From NCBI RefSeq assembly GCF_034555965.1, contig NZ_JAYDCK010000003.1, positions 1,054,001 to 1,118,000 of the forward strand: DNA of 64,000 bases, read 5' to 3'. The notes beneath the pieces were generated by a model. It ran no database searches, was not told the DNA's origin, and saw only the letters and a program-made list of their open reading frames with translations. Both the position numbers and the translations under genes were made by a program. This DNA is from Aquicoccus sp. G2-2 (GTDB lineage Bacteria > Pseudomonadota > Alphaproteobacteria > Rhodobacterales > Rhodobacteraceae). Below are positions 38,380 through 48,573 of the stretch, piece by piece (positions within the stretch are counted from its first letter, which is position 1; each line of letters begins with the position of its first letter).

Positions 38380-39246
38380 CTATGCAGGGTGGGCGGCAAG
38401 GGCGGCGGCGATCACCTCGTTGAAATCATCCACCGTTTGCACCTGTGCCAGATCATCGGCCATGACAGTCACACCCCAGTTTTGCGCCATCGTTGCATAG
38501 CGTGGTTGGCGATGCGCCAGCGCCTTGGCATAGGTAAAGCGGATGAAGGCATCCGGGTCGACCTCTGCCTCGGCTTCGCCGGTCTGCTCAAGATAGGCGC
38601 GCCATTGGGTTTCGAGAAACTCCGGCTGGTAGGCCATCGGCTTGGGGGCGCGGTCGAACCGGCGGATCAATTCATCTGTATGATCGGCGCTGCCCTTGAT
38701 CCAGACCATCAGCGCGTTGGCGGCAAGCGCGGAAAGAATCGGATCTTCGGGATTTTCCGGATCGACCCATTCGCAAATCGAGCCACCGGTATCGCAAACG
38801 AAATGCGGATAACCATAGAGCGATTGCGCACGTTCGATGAAGCGTGGAGTCTCCAGCAGCGCGCCGATCTCTCCGGTGCGGAACTGGGTCTGACGGGCGG
38901 TATATTCGGCGTAAGCCATGCCGCCGCGCGCCGGATCGCCGGGCTTGCCCAGATACGTGGAAACCGGGCTGAGGTTTTCAAACGTGATGTTGGAGCCGAT
39001 ATAAATCGAATCCGACATCAGAAGATCGCGCAGGAACGGGTTTTTCATGGCTTCGCGCTTGGCATTATCGGCGATAAACTCGCCCATGTAATGCGTGCCG
39101 ATCCGGTAATCTATCGAGTAGTGATACCAATTCCCGCTGGCGCGCAGAAGCTTGGACACGTGGGTTTTGCCGAGGCCTGACATGGCAAACAGCAGCACCC
39201 GCTTGTGCGGGGCGGAAAGCCAGTCTTTTGCGGTGTCATAAAGCAT
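38380..39246 (-). CDS. P-loop NTPase of unknown function upstream of metA
   Basis: A 288-aa protein with a clear Walker A near the N-terminus ([18 protein letters not shown], residues about 18-35) and the phrase [13 protein letters not shown] in the middle, reminiscent of a Walker B or switch region. Otherwise it matches no family I know. The gene is 38 bases upstream of metA in the same direction. A kinase or ATPase role is inferred only from the P-loop. Confidence 0.7.
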   Translation of the reverse strand: MLYDTAKDWLSAPHKRVLLFAMSGLGKTHVSKLLRASGNWYHYSIDYRIGTHYMGEFIADNAKREAMKNPFLRDLLMSDSIYIGSNITFENLSPVSTYLGKPGDPARGGMAYAEYTARQTQFRTGEIGALLETPRFIERAQSLYGYPHFVCDTGGSICEWVDPENPEDPILSALAANALMVWIKGSADHTDELIRRFDRAPKPMAYQPEFLETQWRAYLEQTGEAEAEVDPDAFIRFTYAKALAHRQPRYATMAQNWGVTVMADDLAQVQTVDDFNEVIAAALAAHPA

Positions 39247-39297
39247 GCAAGCCCCCGGAATGGTTTCATCGCTTGGTAAAGCGGAGGCGCGGTATGG

Positions 39298-40201
39298 TCA
39301 AATCCTAAGCCGCGCAACCAGGCGCCCGTCAATCACCATCAGCCCAAGGGCAATGATGCCAAACCCGGCAAGGGCGTGGGGGAAGCGTTTCGCCCAAGAG
39401 CAATGCCGAGATAACGATGGCAAAAGGCGGCACCAGCAAAGTGACCAGCATCAGGTTGCTGGCCCCGGCGAGCGCCAGCACCCGGTAATAGAGCATGAAG
39501 GCAACGCCGGTCGCCGGGATTGCGGCATAGGCCAGCAGCAATAGCGTGAGCGGCGTGTAGGAGAGGCTGGGCGGGGCTTCGAATATCCATGCAGCGGCAA
39601 TCGAGAGCGGAGCCGAGAATGTCAACATTCCGGCGGCGGCCAGATCTGAGGGCACATCGGCCAGCATCAGCCGCGCCCAGATGCCAGCGAACCCATAGGA
39701 AAGGGCAGCACATAACAGAGCGATCTGACTGAGGCTGCGGATATCGAAATTATGCAGATGTTCCAGCCCCATCGCCGTGGCCACGCCAATAAACCCAAGC
39801 GCCACGCCAAGTGCCTTGCGGCGAGTAAGCCGTTCATCGCGTAGAAAAATCGCAGCCAAGAGCACGCCGAAAATGGCGGTGGCACCATTCAGGATAGAGG
39901 CAAGCCCGGCTTCGATATGCTGTTGCCCCCAGAAGATCAGCGAAAACGGCAACACGTTGTTGATCAACCCCATTCCGGCAAAACCAAGCCAGACCCGCGG
40001 GTTTCGAGGCACGGGAAGGCCGCGCCACGCCACCACGGCCCAGAGCATCAGAGCCGCCCAGAAGGTGCGGTGCGCCACAATGGTGAACGGGCCGACCTCG
40101 CGCAGCGCAACCTTGGCGGCGGGGAAGATGCCGCCCCAGATTGCTGCGAGTGAAAGCAGCAGGACCCAGGCGAGCGGGGTGAGGGTTTTTTGCGGTGCCA
40201 T
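39298..40201 (-). CDS. EamA/DMT-superfamily transporter (frameshifted near the end)
   Basis: A ten-helix transporter beginning MAPQKTLTPLAWVLLLSLAAIWGG, with both EamA repeats and no known substrate. The frame as written ends at 39329 with a non-hydrophobic tail. The true last helix is in another frame: HALAGFGIIALGLMVIDGRL then VARLRI, stopping at 39298-39300. The break is at a five-base C/G run (39378-39382 on the + strand). Removing one base (300 aa) or adding two (301 aa) restores it. It lies 40 bases downstream of another EamA gene on the same strand. Confidence 0.85.
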
Positions 40202-40241
40202 GACGCCGTTCTAGCCGGGCCGGAGGGGGCCGCGACCCGGA

Positions 40242-41117
40242 TCATGCGACTTTTCGCGGGGCACGCGTTTCCGACCAGATGTTGAGGTAATTGCCGGCGA
40301 AAATCACGGCGGCACCAAGGAAAACCAGACCGTCGAGTGGTTCATTGTAAAGGATCATCCCGACAACGGCGATCACCGGCAGGCGCGCGAAATCGAGCGG
40401 CACAACAACCGTGGCAGGGGCCAGTGACAGCGCCTTGGTCAGACAGAACTGCGCAAAGAGCCCAGCCACGCCGACAATCACGACATAGGGCAACAGGCTT
40501 TGCGAAGGCAGTGCAATATCAAGGTCATAGCCCGAAGTGATCAACCCGAATATGGCTTGCATCGAGGTCAGGAAAAACACGATCGAGGTGACATTCTCGG
40601 TGCGGGTCAGCTTCTTGGTGAACAAGCTGGTGAGTGCGAAGGCAATGGCGGCTCCGGCAGCGGCGAGGATGCCGGTATCAATCGTTTCGGGGCTTGGCCG
40701 GGCCACGATCAGGATGCCGACGAATCCCATCAACGCCGCCAGCGCGCGCATCGGCGTGAGCCGCTCGCGCAGGATAAGCGGAGAGAGCAGCGCAACCCAG
40801 ATCGGGGAGGTGAACTCAAGCGCGAAAACTTGCGCCAGCGGCACCATCAGGGCAACGGCGAGAAACCACAGGTTCTGACCGATGAAATGCACGAAATTGC
40901 GCAGCGCGTGCAGGCGCAAGTTGCGAAATTTGATGTCGCCCAGATGGCCGGAAAGGGCGGCGATACTGACCACCACGCAAACACCGATGATGCTGCGGTA
41001 GGTCATGATTTCGAAAGTGTCGAGTTCGCTGGACAACTCGCGCCCGGCAACGGCCATGGAAGAGAATGAAACGATGGCGCCGCTCATCCAGAGGGCGGCC
41101 TTGATGACGGGATTCAT
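40242..41117 (-). CDS. EamA/DMT-superfamily transporter
   Basis: A 291-aa membrane protein, again two EamA repeats (MSGAIVSFSSMAVAGRELSS and ALEFTSPIWVALLSPLILRERL in the first; LTKALSLAPATVVVPLDFARLPV in the second). The latter motif resembles the riboflavin/S-adenosylmethionine-transporter-like branch of the superfamily. It lies 40 bases upstream of a second EamA gene; the two are not close copies of each other. Start at the second of two adjacent ATGs, 41117 (41120 also possible). Confidence 0.88.
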   Translation of the reverse strand: MNPVIKAALWMSGAIVSFSSMAVAGRELSSELDTFEIMTYRSIIGVCVVVSIAALSGHLGDIKFRNLRLHALRNFVHFIGQNLWFLAVALMVPLAQVFALEFTSPIWVALLSPLILRERLTPMRALAALMGFVGILIVARPSPETIDTGILAAAGAAIAFALTSLFTKKLTRTENVTSIVFFLTSMQAIFGLITSGYDLDIALPSQSLLPYVVIVGVAGLFAQFCLTKALSLAPATVVVPLDFARLPVIAVVGMILYNEPLDGLVFLGAAVIFAGNYLNIWSETRAPRKVA

Positions 41118-41199
41118 CACGGGGTCGGGGGGCTTGTGCCGGTCATGGGCTTATCTCTACGGTAAACTTGGGAGTTGTCCATGGGGGAGCGTGAAATTC

Positions 41200-42807
41200 A
41201 TGATCGAGATCGAGGGGCGAACCATCGACGAGGTCTTTGTCGAGGCAGCGGCGAGCTGGCCTAACCGGGATTTTCTTGTGACGCCACAAGGGGATGGCAC
41301 ACCGATGCAGGCGCTGAGCTATACGGATGTGGCGGAACAGGTGGCACGGGTGGCGGCCACGCTGCGGGCGGCAGGCTATGGTGCGGGGCAGCGGGTTGCG
41401 GTCTGTCTGGGGACATGCCCGGAGCATTATATTCTGAAGCTTGCTGTCAACCGCTGTGGCATGTCGTTCGTGCCGGTCAACCCGGATTACCGGGCGTCGG
41501 AACTGGCTTATGTGTTGGGCGATAGCGGCGCAGTGTTGACGATTGCAGACGAAGCCCATGCCGGATTGATGCGCGCAGGGCTTGCAGAAGCGCGGACGGG
41601 AGCCGCATTTGCCCGGTTCGAGACGTTGCATGAGGGCTTGCCGGACGCGCCCGATAAAGCCCCCGGCGGCGTTGCAGGGGCGCAAGGCGAGGCCAGCCTG
41701 CTATATACCTCGGGCACCACCGGACATCCCAAAGGCTGCATCCTGAGCCACGAATATGAGCTGATGATCGGCGCAGTGTATCCGAGCATTGGCGGGCCGG
41801 TTTCCCTTGGCAAGAATGATCGTATTTTCAACCCGTTACCGGCGTTTCATATCAATGCCGGGGTGCTTAGCTTTCTAGGCGCAATGCTGGTTGGTGCGGC
41901 GCTGATCCAGCCCGAGCGGTTCAGCGCGCGGACGTGGTGGCGCGACACGGCAGAGACCGGAGCCACGATCTTTCACTATCTGGGCGTGGTGATTTCCGTG
42001 TTGATGGCGGACAAAAGCACCGGCCCCGAGGTTCTGGGGAATCTGCGCGCCGGGCTGGGCGCCGGGGTGGAACCGGCATTGCATGAGGCGTTCGAGCAGC
42101 GGTTTGGCATTCCGTTGATCGAGGTTTGGGGCATGACCGAAATGTGCCGGATAACGAGCATGTGGCAGGAGCCAAGGATGATCCACACCCGCGCGATGGG
42201 GCGCGCCAGAGGCGATCTGCAAGTGCAGGTCTGGGACGATGCGGGCCGCGAAGTGCCGCGCGGCACGCCCGGAGAGATGGTGATGCGGCATTCGGAGGCG
42301 ACGCCGGAAAAAGGCTTTTTCTCTGGTTACCTCAACAAGGTGGAGGCCACGGTTGAAGCGTGGAAAGGCGGGTGGTTTCATACCGGCGATACAGTGTGCA
42401 TGGACGAAGCGGGTATCATTTATTTTGTTGATCGAAAGAAGAACATCATTCGGCGGGCGGGTGAAAATATCGCTGCGGCGGAGGTTGAGAACATAATCCT
42501 GAGCGATGAACGGGTGATAAGTGTTGCGTGCGTTGCCGCCCCTGACGCCATCCGCGAAGAGGAGGTTCTTGCCGTTATCGTGTTGGCAAAAGGGGTGGAG
42601 CAGAACCGCGAAACCGCGTTGAACATTCGTCAACAAGCCGCTGAAAAATTGGCGTATTTCAAGGTTCCGGGTTGGATTCTGTTTGCCAGTGAACTGCCTG
42701 TGACCGGCACGCAGAAGTTGATGAAACACAAGCTGTTCAAGCCCGGAGAAGACCCGCGAGAGCGGGCAGGAATTCATGATTTACGGGCGCTGAAGCGGCG
42801 GGGTTAA
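41200..42807 (+). CDS. AMP-forming acyl-CoA synthetase (CaiC-like)
   Basis: A 535-aa adenylate-forming enzyme. The ATP-binding loop is LLYTSGTTGHPKGCILSH (near residue 170), followed by GMTEMCRI, the GWFHTGDTVCMDEAGIIYFVDRKKNIIRRAGENIA core (from about residue 390) and the catalytic lysine in GTQKLMKHKLF near the C-terminus. Overall similarity is to crotonobetaine/carnitine-CoA ligases and long-chain acyl-CoA ligases; the acid is unknown. ATG 41200 follows GGGGGAG at good distance. An upstream in-frame extension to 41005 runs into the divergent transporter and is not real. Confidence 0.88.
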   Translation: MIEIEGRTIDEVFVEAAASWPNRDFLVTPQGDGTPMQALSYTDVAEQVARVAATLRAAGYGAGQRVAVCLGTCPEHYILKLAVNRCGMSFVPVNPDYRASELAYVLGDSGAVLTIADEAHAGLMRAGLAEARTGAAFARFETLHEGLPDAPDKAPGGVAGAQGEASLLYTSGTTGHPKGCILSHEYELMIGAVYPSIGGPVSLGKNDRIFNPLPAFHINAGVLSFLGAMLVGAALIQPERFSARTWWRDTAETGATIFHYLGVVISVLMADKSTGPEVLGNLRAGLGAGVEPALHEAFEQRFGIPLIEVWGMTEMCRITSMWQEPRMIHTRAMGRARGDLQVQVWDDAGREVPRGTPGEMVMRHSEATPEKGFFSGYLNKVEATVEAWKGGWFHTGDTVCMDEAGIIYFVDRKKNIIRRAGENIAAAEVENIILSDERVISVACVAAPDAIREEEVLAVIVLAKGVEQNRETALNIRQQAAEKLAYFKVPGWILFASELPVTGTQKLMKHKLFKPGEDPRERAGIHDLRALKRRG

Positions 42808-42938
42808 CGGTGGCGTGCGCCAGAAAACGGCTGTCTGCACCCCGGCTGCTACCCTGTCTGCGATGCGTATGGCAGAAAAACGGCTGAGAGGTGCGCACGC
42901 TCGAATGTTATTGCAGCGCGCGGTGCAAGGCCGGGGAA

Positions 42939-42958
42939 GGTGGGGTGAAACCCCCACC
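42939..42958. terminator. Hairpin between convergent acyl-CoA synthetase and gyrA genes
   Basis: GGTGGGG and CCCCACC form a perfect 7-bp stem around six bases. No T run follows. Earlier in the same gap, CAGAAAACGGCTG and CAGAAAAACGGCTG form a 13-14-base direct repeat (about 42820 and 42873). Confidence 0.45.
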
Positions 42959-42970
42959 CTACGCGGTCGC

Positions 42971-45715
42971 TCAGGCCTCGTCAGTTTCTTCCTCTTCTTC
43001 GCCGCTGTCGGCAATCCAGGCGACGGAGACGACCTCTTCACGCTTGCCAGTGTTGAAAACCTTGACGCCGCCCGCACTGCGCGAGCGGAAGGAAATTCCC
43101 TCCACCGGCACGCGGATTGACTGGCCTTTGGAGGTGGCGAGCATGATCTGGTCTTCAAGCTCTACCGGGAAGGAGGCGACGATCTCGCCGCCGCGCATCG
43201 CACGGTCCATCGCCTGCACGCCCATGCCGCCGCGCCCGCGCACCGGGTAATCGTGGCTTGACGACAGCTTGCCCGCGCCACCGGTCGTTATGGTCAAGAT
43301 CAGGTTTTCCGCCGCCGACATTTCGGCGTAACGCTCGGTGGTCAGCTCCCCGGGGGCGGCCTCTTCTTCATCCTCGATCTCGGCATCATCGGCAAGCCCG
43401 GCCATTGCGCGGCGCATCTTGAGATAAGCGGCGCGCTCGGCTGCGTCGGCCTTGAAATGGCGGATCACGGACATCGAGACGACTTCATCATCGCCTTTCA
43501 GACGGATGCCGCGTACGCCGACCGAATTGCGGCTGTTGAACACGCGCACTTCGGTTGTCGGGAAACGAATGGCGCGGCCTGAATTGGTGACCAGCATCAC
43601 GTCATCATCTTCCGAACAGATGCGCGCGTTGATCAGGCGGGTATCGGCGTTGTCATCCTCGAATTTCATCGCGATCTTGCCGTTGCGCATGACGTTGGTG
43701 AAATCCGAAAGCCGGTTGCGCCGCACCGAGCCTGCGGAGGTGGCGAAGACGATTTGCAGATCGGCCCATTCGTTTTCATCGCGGTCCACCGGCATGATCG
43801 CGGCGATGGAAACCCCTTGTGGAATGGGCAGAATATTGATGATAGCCTTGCCCTTGGCGGTGCGCCCGCCCAGCGGCAAGCGCCATGTCTTGAGCTTGTA
43901 GACCATGCCATCGGTGGTGAAGAACAATAGCTGGGTGTGGGTATTGGCGACGAAGAGCGTGGTAACCACGTCCTCTTCCTTGGTCTGCATCCCCGAAAGC
44001 CCCTTGCCGCCGCGTTTTTGGGCGCGGAAATCGGCCAGTGCGGTGCGTTTGATATAGCCGCCGGACGTGACGGTAACGACCATATCTTCGCGTTCGATGA
44101 GGTCTTCGTCCTCCATATCGCCGGACCAGTCGACGATCTCGGTGCGGCGTGGCACGGCGAACAGCTCTTTTACCTCGTGCAGCTCATCAGCGATGATTGC
44201 CATGATGCGTTCGCGCGAACCAAGAATATCGAGATATTCCTTGATCTTGCCTGCCAGTTCTTCAAGTTCGTCGGTGACTTCCTTGACGCCGATCTGGGTC
44301 AGCCGTTGCAGGCGCAAATCAAGGATGGCACGGGCTTGGGTTTCGCTGAGGTAATAGGTGCCGTCGTCGTTCATCTTGTGGGTCGGATCGTCGATCAGAC
44401 GGATATAGGCGGCAATGTCGGAGGCGGGCCAGCGGCGCTCCATCAAGGCTTTGCGGGCTTCCGCCGCGTCGGCGGAACGGCGGATCGTGGCGACCACCTC
44501 ATCGACGTTGGAGACGGCCACGGCCAGACCACAAAGGATATGGCTGCGTTCGCGGGCTTTTCGCAACTCAAACGCCGTGCGACGCGCAACAACTTCCTCG
44601 CGGAAGTCTATGAAATAGCTTAGGAAGTTTCGAAGCGTCAGGGTTTCGGGGCGGCCACCATTAAGCGCCAGCATGTTGCACCCGAACGAGGTTTGCATCG
44701 GCGTGAAGCGGAACAGTTGGTTGAGCACCACCTCGGCGGTGGCGTCGCGTTTCAGCTCAACAACCACGCGCACACCGTTGCGGTCGGATTCGTCCTGCAC
44801 ATGGCTGACGCCTTCGACTTTCTTGTCGCGCACCTGTTCGGCGATCTTTTCGATCATCGACGCCTTGTTCACCTGATAGGGAATCTCATCAATGATGATG
44901 GCGTAGCGGTCGCGGCGGATTTCCTCGACCCGCGTTTTGGCGCGGATCACCACGCTGCCGCGCCCCTCAAGATAAGCTTTGCGCGCGCCGGTTCGGCCCA
45001 GCATGATGCCGCCGGTGGGAAAATCGGGGCCGGGAACGTATTCGATCAACTGTTCGGAGGTCAGGTCCGGCTCTTCAATCAGCGCAAGGCAGGCATCGAC
45101 CACTTCGCCAAGGTTATGGGGCGGAATGTTGGTGGCCATGCCAACGGCGATACCGCCCGCGCCATTGACCAGCATGTTAGGAAAGCGCGCGGGCAGGACG
45201 GCGGGCTCACGGTCCTTGCCGTCATAATTGTCTTGAAAATTAACGGTATCCTTGTCGATGTCGGCCAGAAGATAGGCGGCGGGCTTGTCCATGCGCACTT
45301 CGGTATAGCGCATCGCGGCGGCCTGATCGCCGTCCATCGAGCCGAAATTGCCTTGCCCGTCGAGAAGCGGCAGCGACATCGAAAAATCCTGTGCCATCCG
45401 CACAAGCGCGTCATAAATCGCGCTGTCGCCATGCGGGTGGTATTTCCCCATCGTGTCACCGACCGGGCGGGCCGATTTGCGGTAGGGTTTGTCATGGGTG
45501 TTGCCGACTTCCTGCATCGCGTAAAGAATGCGGCGATGAACCGGCTTCAATCCGTCGCGCAGATCGGGAATCGCGCGGGAGACGATCACGCTCATCGCGT
45601 AATCGAGATAGCTGGTCTTCATCTCCTCGGTGATGGAGATGGTCGGGCCATCGTAAGGCGCTTTCTCTGGCCTTTTTTCGTCTTCTTTATCAGGGGGTTC
45701 TGGCGTATCGTTCAC
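42971..45715 (-). CDS. gyrA: DNA gyrase subunit A
   Basis: A 914-aa type II topoisomerase subunit. The quinolone-resistance region reads [18 protein letters not shown], with Ser and Asp at the positions mutated in resistant strains, i.e. wild type. The catalytic tyrosine is in [11 protein letters not shown]. The GyrA box appears as QKRGGKG near residue 560, identifying gyrase and not topoisomerase IV. A typical alphaproteobacterial acidic insertion ([19 protein letters not shown]) lies between the last beta-pinwheel blades. The start codon is GTG, and a GTTC-N7-GTTC sequence abuts it. Confidence 0.98.
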   Translation of the reverse strand: MNDTPEPPDKEDEKRPEKAPYDGPTISITEEMKTSYLDYAMSVIVSRAIPDLRDGLKPVHRRILYAMQEVGNTHDKPYRKSARPVGDTMGKYHPHGDSAIYDALVRMAQDFSMSLPLLDGQGNFGSMDGDQAAAMRYTEVRMDKPAAYLLADIDKDTVNFQDNYDGKDREPAVLPARFPNMLVNGAGGIAVGMATNIPPHNLGEVVDACLALIEEPDLTSEQLIEYVPGPDFPTGGIMLGRTGARKAYLEGRGSVVIRAKTRVEEIRRDRYAIIIDEIPYQVNKASMIEKIAEQVRDKKVEGVSHVQDESDRNGVRVVVELKRDATAEVVLNQLFRFTPMQTSFGCNMLALNGGRPETLTLRNFLSYFIDFREEVVARRTAFELRKARERSHILCGLAVAVSNVDEVVATIRRSADAAEARKALMERRWPASDIAAYIRLIDDPTHKMNDDGTYYLSETQARAILDLRLQRLTQIGVKEVTDELEELAGKIKEYLDILGSRERIMAIIADELHEVKELFAVPRRTEIVDWSGDMEDEDLIEREDMVVTVTSGGYIKRTALADFRAQKRGGKGLSGMQTKEEDVVTTLFVANTHTQLLFFTTDGMVYKLKTWRLPLGGRTAKGKAIINILPIPQGVSIAAIMPVDRDENEWADLQIVFATSAGSVRRNRLSDFTNVMRNGKIAMKFEDDNADTRLINARICSEDDDVMLVTNSGRAIRFPTTEVRVFNSRNSVGVRGIRLKGDDEVVSMSVIRHFKADAAERAAYLKMRRAMAGLADDAEIEDEEEAAPGELTTERYAEMSAAENLILTITTGGAGKLSSSHDYPVRGRGGMGVQAMDRAMRGGEIVASFPVELEDQIMLATSKGQSIRVPVEGISFRSRSAGGVKVFNTGKREEVVSVAWIADSGEEEEETDEA

Positions 45716-45730
45716 GTTCTATGCCTGTTC
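45716..45730 (+). promoter_or_regulatory. GTTC-N7-GTTC sequence abutting the gyrA start
   Basis: GTTC (45716-45719), TATGCCT, GTTC (45727-45730), reading on the + strand while gyrA is on the - strand. It matches the LexA half-site spacing but sits directly at the start codon. Chance is expected to give one or two such matches in a window this size, so the support is weak. Confidence 0.3.
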
Positions 45731-45907
45731 GCTTTGAGTGCGTTATATCGTGTTGGGCGGACTATATCATTGCCCGCATACGGGGCGCAATGCCCCGCAA
45801 GATCATCCGATGGCAGCCATTTGGTTGGAGTGATAACACATTGTTTTCCTTGAAAATTAATTTCCTCACGGCATGATTTAACCATGAGGCAAAAAAAGGC
45901 AGAGAAA

Positions 45908-46171
45908 ATGACCGAAACTGAGATGCTGCTGAGAGGCTATGGCATGACCACGGCGGAGTTCTTTTATCACATGCCGGATTATGCGCATGTGCTGAACAGC
46001 TTCGTCTGGCAGGACTATGATATTGCGCCGGATCACCCGAAGCTGTTCAACTTCATAGAGTTCTGGCAGCGCGAGATCGAGGGGCCACTGCATTCGGTGC
46101 AATTCACCCACCGCAAACTGGTCGCACCGGGAGAATGGCGCAACGTGGTGGGCGAATTCACCGTACATTGA
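45908..46171 (+). CDS. usg: Usg family protein
   Basis: An 87-aa protein of the Usg family: LLRGYGMTTAEFFYHMPDY, SFVWQDYDIAP and GPLHSVQFTHRKL are its conserved blocks. In Caulobacter usg lies with trpFBA and is expressed with it, and the biochemical role is unknown. Here it stands alone, divergent from gyrA, with no trp gene in the window. The start is ATG 45908 (MTETEMLL); an ATG 24 bases earlier would add a Lys-rich leader. Confidence 0.88.
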   Translation: MTETEMLLRGYGMTTAEFFYHMPDYAHVLNSFVWQDYDIAPDHPKLFNFIEFWQREIEGPLHSVQFTHRKLVAPGEWRNVVGEFTVH

Positions 46172-46184
46172 GGCGGGATAATGC

Positions 46185-46748
46185 TCAGGGGATGATGCGG
46201 GTGTATTTCACGCCTTCCAGAGTGGCCCCGACCAGAAGCCCGGCTTGCCCGAAGATCACCGCGATGATCGGGGCGGTTGATGTGGTGGTTTCGGCCCGGA
46301 TATTGCCGCCCTGATCCTTGAACACGTATTCGACATCGGCGCCTGCCGCCCAGCCTTGCGAGTGGCGGAATTTGGACATCGCCGCGTCGGTCATGAAAAA
46401 CAGCACGTGAGCGTATTGCTGTGCGCCGATCTGCAATCCGAAGCTGCCCTTGGCGGCGGAATAATAATCGACCGTCGCGCCATTCACCCGGAGCGCACCG
46501 CGCCCGTAACCGCCGCCAAAGCCAAAGCCCGCTTCTGTGATCAGCGGCATTACCAGCATCCCGACCGACTTGTCAGCGAGGTCACGCGTGCCGGGGTATT
46601 TGGTGTAGAGGTAATCGAGGGTTTTGTTGACGCGTGCATCAATCTTGGCGCTGCCATTGGAGCCGATGCCATTCCCGCACGCCGCCAGCGTGGTGCTGCC
46701 GGTGGCCATCAGGGAAAGCGCGAAAGCGCGTCGGGAGAAATCTGTCAT
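46185..46748 (-). CDS. SYLF-domain (YSC84-like) lipoprotein
   Basis: A 187-aa exported protein. The signal region MTDFSRRAFALSLMATGSTTLAAC carries a lipobox LAAC (Cys 24) and may use a twin-arginine-like SRRAF start. The remainder is the SYLF/Ysc84 lipid-binding fold: ADKSVGMLVMPLITEAGFGFGGGYGRGALRV and SFGLQIGAQQYAHVLFFMTDAAMSKF. The role is likely membrane-lipid association in the periplasm; nothing more specific can be said. Confidence 0.85.
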   Translation of the reverse strand: MTDFSRRAFALSLMATGSTTLAACGNGIGSNGSAKIDARVNKTLDYLYTKYPGTRDLADKSVGMLVMPLITEAGFGFGGGYGRGALRVNGATVDYYSAAKGSFGLQIGAQQYAHVLFFMTDAAMSKFRHSQGWAAGADVEYVFKDQGGNIRAETTTSTAPIIAVIFGQAGLLVGATLEGVKYTRIIP

Positions 46749-46902
46749 GGTTGGGTCCGCCTGCCTTTGAGTGTTTGACTGCTTTTGCTGCCGGGTTATC
46801 CGGTCATTGCGCGCAGTATAGGCGGCGTTTGGGGGGCTGTCACTAGGGGGATGTGCTGGCGGCGGGATGCTGCGTGAGGGGAGAGAGGTCTGCCGGCGGG
46901 TT

Positions 46903-47898
46903 TCAGGCCAGCGCGCGCGCCATTGCCGGGGCGAAATAGGTCAGGACGCCGTCGCAGCCCGCACGTTTGAAGCACATCAACGATTCCGCCATTGCCTTGT
47001 CTCCGTCGATCCAGCCGTTTTGTGCCGCGGCCATGATCATCGCGTATTCACCCGAGACCTGATAGGCGAAGGTCGGCGCGCCGAACGTGTCTTTCACCCG
47101 ACGGCAGATATCGAGATAGGGCAGGCCGGGTTTAACCATTACCATATCCGCCCCTTCGCGCAGGTCACGCTCTACCAGACGCAATGCCTCATCCGAATTG
47201 GCCGGGTTCATCTGATAGCTTTTCTTGTCACCCTTGAGCGCGCCCGACGCGCCGACGGCGTCGCGGAACGGGCCATAGAAGGCGGAGGCGTATTTCGCCG
47301 CATAGCTCAGGATCATCGTGTTCTTGTGGCCTTTATGCTCTAACGCGTCGCGGATCGCGCCGATACGCCCATCCATCATGTCGGAGGGGCCGATAATATC
47401 GACCCCGGCCTCAACCTGCGAGAGCGCCTGTTTGACCAGTGCCGCCACGGTTTCGTCATTGACGATCTCGCCGTTGACCACAAAGCCGTCATGGCCATCT
47501 GAATTATACGGATCGAGCGCCACATCCGACATGATCGCAATCTCCGGCGCGGCGCGTTTGATCGCGCGGGCGGCCCGGTTGGAGAGGTTTTCCGGGTTCC
47601 ATGCTTCTTCGCAGGTCGGGGTTTTCAACGCCGGATCGGTATAGGGAAAAAGACAGAGCGCCGGAATCCCGAGATCGGCCGCCTCGCGCGCGGCTTCGGC
47701 CACGAGATCGACCGAGCGGCGTTTGACGCCGGGCATGGAGGACACATCCTGCTCAACGCGCTCCCCGTCGCAAATAAACACAGGCCAGATCAGATCGCTC
47801 ACCGAAAGCTCGTTCTCCTGCACCAGTGCGCGAATGGCGGCAGAGCCACGGGTGCGGCGCAGACGGGTAAGCGGGAACGGGGCCTGAACGGGGCGCAT
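46903..47898 (-). CDS. hemB: Delta-aminolevulinic acid dehydratase (porphobilinogen synthase)
   Basis: A 331-aa enzyme that condenses two aminolevulinate molecules to porphobilinogen in haem, chlorophyll and B12 synthesis. Schiff-base lysines are in FMLSYAAKYASAFYGPFRDA-like ILSYAAKYAS and VMVKPGLPYLD. The region that binds zinc through cysteines in animal and E. coli enzymes reads DVALDPYNSDGHDGFV, i.e. aspartates instead of cysteines, the Mg-type active site. The N-terminus RLRRTRGSAAIRALVQENE is normal. Confidence 0.97.
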   Translation of the reverse strand: MRPVQAPFPLTRLRRTRGSAAIRALVQENELSVSDLIWPVFICDGERVEQDVSSMPGVKRRSVDLVAEAAREAADLGIPALCLFPYTDPALKTPTCEEAWNPENLSNRAARAIKRAAPEIAIMSDVALDPYNSDGHDGFVVNGEIVNDETVAALVKQALSQVEAGVDIIGPSDMMDGRIGAIRDALEHKGHKNTMILSYAAKYASAFYGPFRDAVGASGALKGDKKSYQMNPANSDEALRLVERDLREGADMVMVKPGLPYLDICRRVKDTFGAPTFAYQVSGEYAMIMAAAQNGWIDGDKAMAESLMCFKRAGCDGVLTYFAPAMARALA

Positions 47899-48043
47899 GG
47901 GCGGTCTCCTGAGTAAATTCGCCGACTTGAACTGCCGCTAACGGGATGGCATGGAAGGGGGCGTCTCTTCAAGGGTATGAATTGCCGCAAAGCGGCGCTA
48001 GAAGAGCGCAGATAACCGCCACATCAGCGAAGGGCATCCCGGC

Positions 48044-48568
48044 TTGGACTGGTATCAATCTATTTTCGAGCTGATCGACATGCGCAGCTTTTCGAACCTG
48101 TGGTTCTGGATCGCTCTTGCCGTTGTCTGGTCAACCGCGTCGCATTGGGTGATGGGTGTGCCGTGGGACATAGTGGTGCGCGCCAGGCGCGAAGGTGGGC
48201 ATTATCTTGATGATCTGGAAACCTTGGTGCGGATTTATTCAAACCGCCTGCTTTATATCGCGCGCGTGTCGGGGTTGTGGCTGCTGGGGTTCGCGTGCTT
48301 TTTCCTGACCATGTTGGGCACGCTGGGCTTTGTCTATAGGTTCGAATTCGGGCAGGCGGTGTTTCTGCTCCTGTTCCCGATGACGTTGGTTGGGGCAATT
48401 TCGCTTAATACCGCGCGGCTTATTCAGGATCGTGACGAACATGCCGAGGCGCTGTTCCGGCGGCTTTCCAAACACCGCATCATCGTTCAGGCGATTGGTA
48501 TGCTGGCAATCTTTGTGACGGCACTTTGGGGCATGTTGCAGAATATGGCCATCGGCCCGCTGGGCTGA
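48044..48568 (+). CDS. Conserved membrane protein of unknown function upstream of mfd
   Basis: A 174-aa protein with four hydrophobic segments (LWFWIALAVVWSTASHWVMG, VSGLWLLGFACFFLTMLGTL, AVFLLLFPMTLVGAISL and VQAIGMLAIFVTALWGML). Relatives in Rhodobacteraceae sometimes carry the label 'component of SufBCD complex', for which I see no support here since suf is 6 kb away. The TTG start MDWYQSIFELIDMRSFSNLW is chosen from the family-like N-terminus; ATG 48080 is the alternative. It ends five bases before mfd and is probably co-transcribed with it. Confidence 0.7.
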   Translation: MDWYQSIFELIDMRSFSNLWFWIALAVVWSTASHWVMGVPWDIVVRARREGGHYLDDLETLVRIYSNRLLYIARVSGLWLLGFACFFLTMLGTLGFVYRFEFGQAVFLLLFPMTLVGAISLNTARLIQDRDEHAEALFRRLSKHRIIVQAIGMLAIFVTALWGMLQNMAIGPLG

Positions 48569-48573
48569 CGCGC

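Noticed and set aside
37327-38380. SAM-II riboswitch expected before metA
   Set aside because: Only 38 bases separate metA from the upstream gene, and I see no pseudoknot-like motif. The same holds for the upstream region of the homocysteine methyltransferase at 8857-8988.
41005-41199. Upstream in-frame start for the acyl-CoA synthetase
   Set aside because: It would overlap the divergent EamA gene and add a non-family N-terminus; ATG 41200 has a ribosome site.
42820-42890. Direct repeat CAGAAAACGGCTG / CAGAAAAACGGCTG as part of a repeat family
   Set aside because: Only two imperfect copies in one gap; not seen elsewhere in the window.
48044-48568. Naming the protein before mfd as a SufBCD component
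   Set aside because: The label circulates in annotations of relatives, but neither the sequence nor the location here supports it.
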